A stretch of 21,321 nucleotides of DNA, from contig QKYT01000119.1 in the NCBI GenBank assembly GCA_003550305.1, forward strand, positions 2,334 through 23,654. Reading direction: 5' to 3'. The number at the start of each line of letters is the position of its first letter. The stretch's first letter is position 1. The notes beneath the pieces are model-generated. The model was given only the letters and a program-made list of their open reading frames with translations, made no database searches and was not told the DNA's origin. Both the position numbers and the translations under genes were made by a program. Source of the stretch: Glomus cerebriforme. Its lineage: Eukaryota > Glomeromycota > Glomeromycetes > Glomerales > Glomeraceae. Below are positions 19,781-21,321 of this stretch, piece by piece.

Positions 19781-21321
19781 ATGTCTAATAATTCCGAAAT
19801 TAAATTTATTAACAATTCAAATGAAGGGATCAATTGGATCGAAGAAGCTATTTCTAATAAACTCATCAAACATTATATATTTGAAAATTTTTATAATATT
19901 ACTGAAATTGGTTCAGGAGGTTTCGGAATAGTTTATCGCGCAAATTGGAAAAATTCTTATAAATGTTTTGCATTAAAATCTTTTATTAATTTTAATAACG
20001 CCACAGTTAAAGAAATTGTTCATGAGGTAATTATAATGTAATACCTATTAATGATATATACGTTTAACGTTTCTAATTTAAAATCTATTTATTACTTAGA
20101 TTAAATTACAGCGTGAAGTTGATTTTCATGATAATATTATTAGTTTTTATGGTGTCACTTCCAATTGGGGTATGTTAAGTTTTAATGTTATTATTATTTA
20201 TTAATAAATAAAAATTTAAATTAATTTTGATGTTTTATTTTTCTTTAAAAGAAAATCAAAGGAAAAAATATTGGTTGGTATTGGAATATGCTGATAGCGG
20301 TAGTCTCCGAAACTATTTGAAGGATCATTTTGAAAATCTCACTTGGAATGATAAATTTAATTTTGCATTTCAATTGGCTTATGCTGTATCATGTTTACAT
20401 GATGAAGGAATTGTGCATCGTGATTTGGTAATTCATTTATATATTATATTATGAGTATTATGATTGTGTATCTTAATTTAATTACTTTATTTTATTAATA
20501 TTTGATAATAGCACTCCAAAAATGTATTAGTTCATCAAAATACAATAAAATTGGCTGATTTTGGATTATCAAAGAGGATTGATGAAGTATCCAACTCTCG
20601 ATCAAGATTATTTGGAATGGTTGCTTATGTTGATCCAAAATTATTTAATCGTACAAGAAATAACAACCAATTGCAAATATATTCATTAAATAAAAAGAGT
20701 GATGTTTATAGTATTGGTGTGCTCTTATGGGAAATATCTAGTGGTCGACCGCCTTTTTGTAATGAACCACATGATGTTGGGTTAACTCTTGAAATTTTAC
20801 AAGGTCATAGAGAAACCCCTGTTCCTGATACTCCTGAAGATTATATAAAGATTTATACTGGTAAATATAATTCTAATTTTATGATTTATGATTTATATGT
20901 AATATTGATTTAATTAAAATTTCATTTTGTAGATTGTTGGAATGGTGAACCAGACGATCGTCCAACTATCAATCAGGTAGTTGAAAAATTAAAGATCATT
21001 ACCAAAAAAAATATCATTATAAATAATTTTCATTTAAATAATCAACCTCCCATTTCAAATACTGTTAAAATTTCTGAAAATGTAATTAGTAATTCATTAC
21101 ATGGGAATTTATCTCAACTTATTCAAAATTTTAATAATTCACAAGAAATAGAATCTTCAAATAATCATGGAGATTTATCTCAACTTATTCAAAATTTTAA
21201 TAACATGAACACACGAGAAATAGAACTATCAAGTAATCATGGAGATTTATCTCGACTTATTCAAAATTTTAATAATATGAACACACGAGAAATAGAACTA
21301 TCAAGTATATCAAGTAATCAT
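19781..21321 (+). CDS. TKL-like kinase paralogue with amplified linker repeats (3' end outside window)
   Basis: Proposed exons are 19781-20026, 20100-20169, 20252-20427, 20512-20860 and 20933 to beyond 21321. Intron positions and phases equal those of the kinase at 14074. The kinase looks catalytically complete: GSGGFG (44-49), ALK lysine 66, LVLEYADSGSL, HRDLHSKN, DFGLSKRIDE, YVDP replacing APE, SDVYSIG and DDRPT. After the domain the linker motif LSQLIQNF is present three times, and a fourth unit begins at the window edge. The tail domain therefore lies outside and cannot be named. The ATG is chosen because it matches the paralogue start and sits just after the conserved leader. It is probably a cytosolic signalling kinase; its substrate is unknown. 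Confidence 0.85.
21100..21321 (+). repeat. In-frame tandem linker repeats (66, 72 and 81 bp)
   Basis: Units begin with a CAT codon at 21100, 21166, 21238 and 21319 (the last cut by the window edge). Each encodes H-G-D/N-LSQLIQNFNN followed by a T-REIE-like stretch and Ser/Asn. The chimera (1095 on) and the kinase-Sel1-ankyrin gene (15413 on) have one copy each. Confidence 0.95.

Noticed and set aside
1..21321. CRISPR array or bacterial operon signals
   Set aside because: The spliceosomal introns, the kinase families and the absence of regularly spaced repeats point to a eukaryotic nuclear genome.

Overview
The window looks like nuclear DNA of an arbuscular mycorrhizal fungus (Glomeromycotina, most like Rhizophagus). 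The reasons are the strong A+T bias, short GT-AG introns of about 60-95 bp, long intergenic stretches with small inverted-repeat elements, and a cluster of tandem TKL-like protein kinases with Sel1-type tails. The species call is inference from family knowledge, because no search was run.

There are four genes. (1) 1-7205, plus strand, 5' end outside the window: a kinase domain joined in one reading frame to the C-terminal part of an RNF213/mysterin-type E3 ubiquitin ligase. (2) 8512-9988, minus strand: a complete three-exon kinase with an N-terminal zinc-ribbon-like Cys4 motif. (3) 14074-17318, plus strand: a kinase with Sel1 repeats, a Q/N/Y/P-rich stretch and ankyrin repeats, carrying a one-base frameshift in a run of nine A. 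(4) 19781 to the window end, plus strand: a third kinase, whose linker after the kinase domain has been amplified in tandem. Genes 1, 3 and 4 are close paralogues with matching intron positions and phases. Genes 3 and 4 also share a proximal promoter and leader.

The three paralogues share a kinase head and a short linker containing LSQLIQNF, and then diverge completely: RNF213 E3 module, Sel1 plus ankyrin, or repeated linker. This looks like a modular locus in which one kinase head acquires different effector tails. The RNF213 chimera is the most striking object. Its kinase has HCD in place of HRD and a five-residue deletion in the activation segment. Its RZ finger keeps three cysteines of the usual motif but has lost the conserved His and a conserved Cys. 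No RING or AAA Walker motif is visible.

The spacers (7206-8511, 9989-14073, 17319-19780) hold two MITE-like elements with terminal inverted repeats (8207-8346 and 11261-11495), a decayed BED-finger/hAT-like remnant (about 7610-7888, minus), a probable decayed kinase copy (about 17872-18266), recurrent T-run/A-run palindromes, and TATA-type promoter candidates. No tRNA, rRNA or CRISPR array was recognised.
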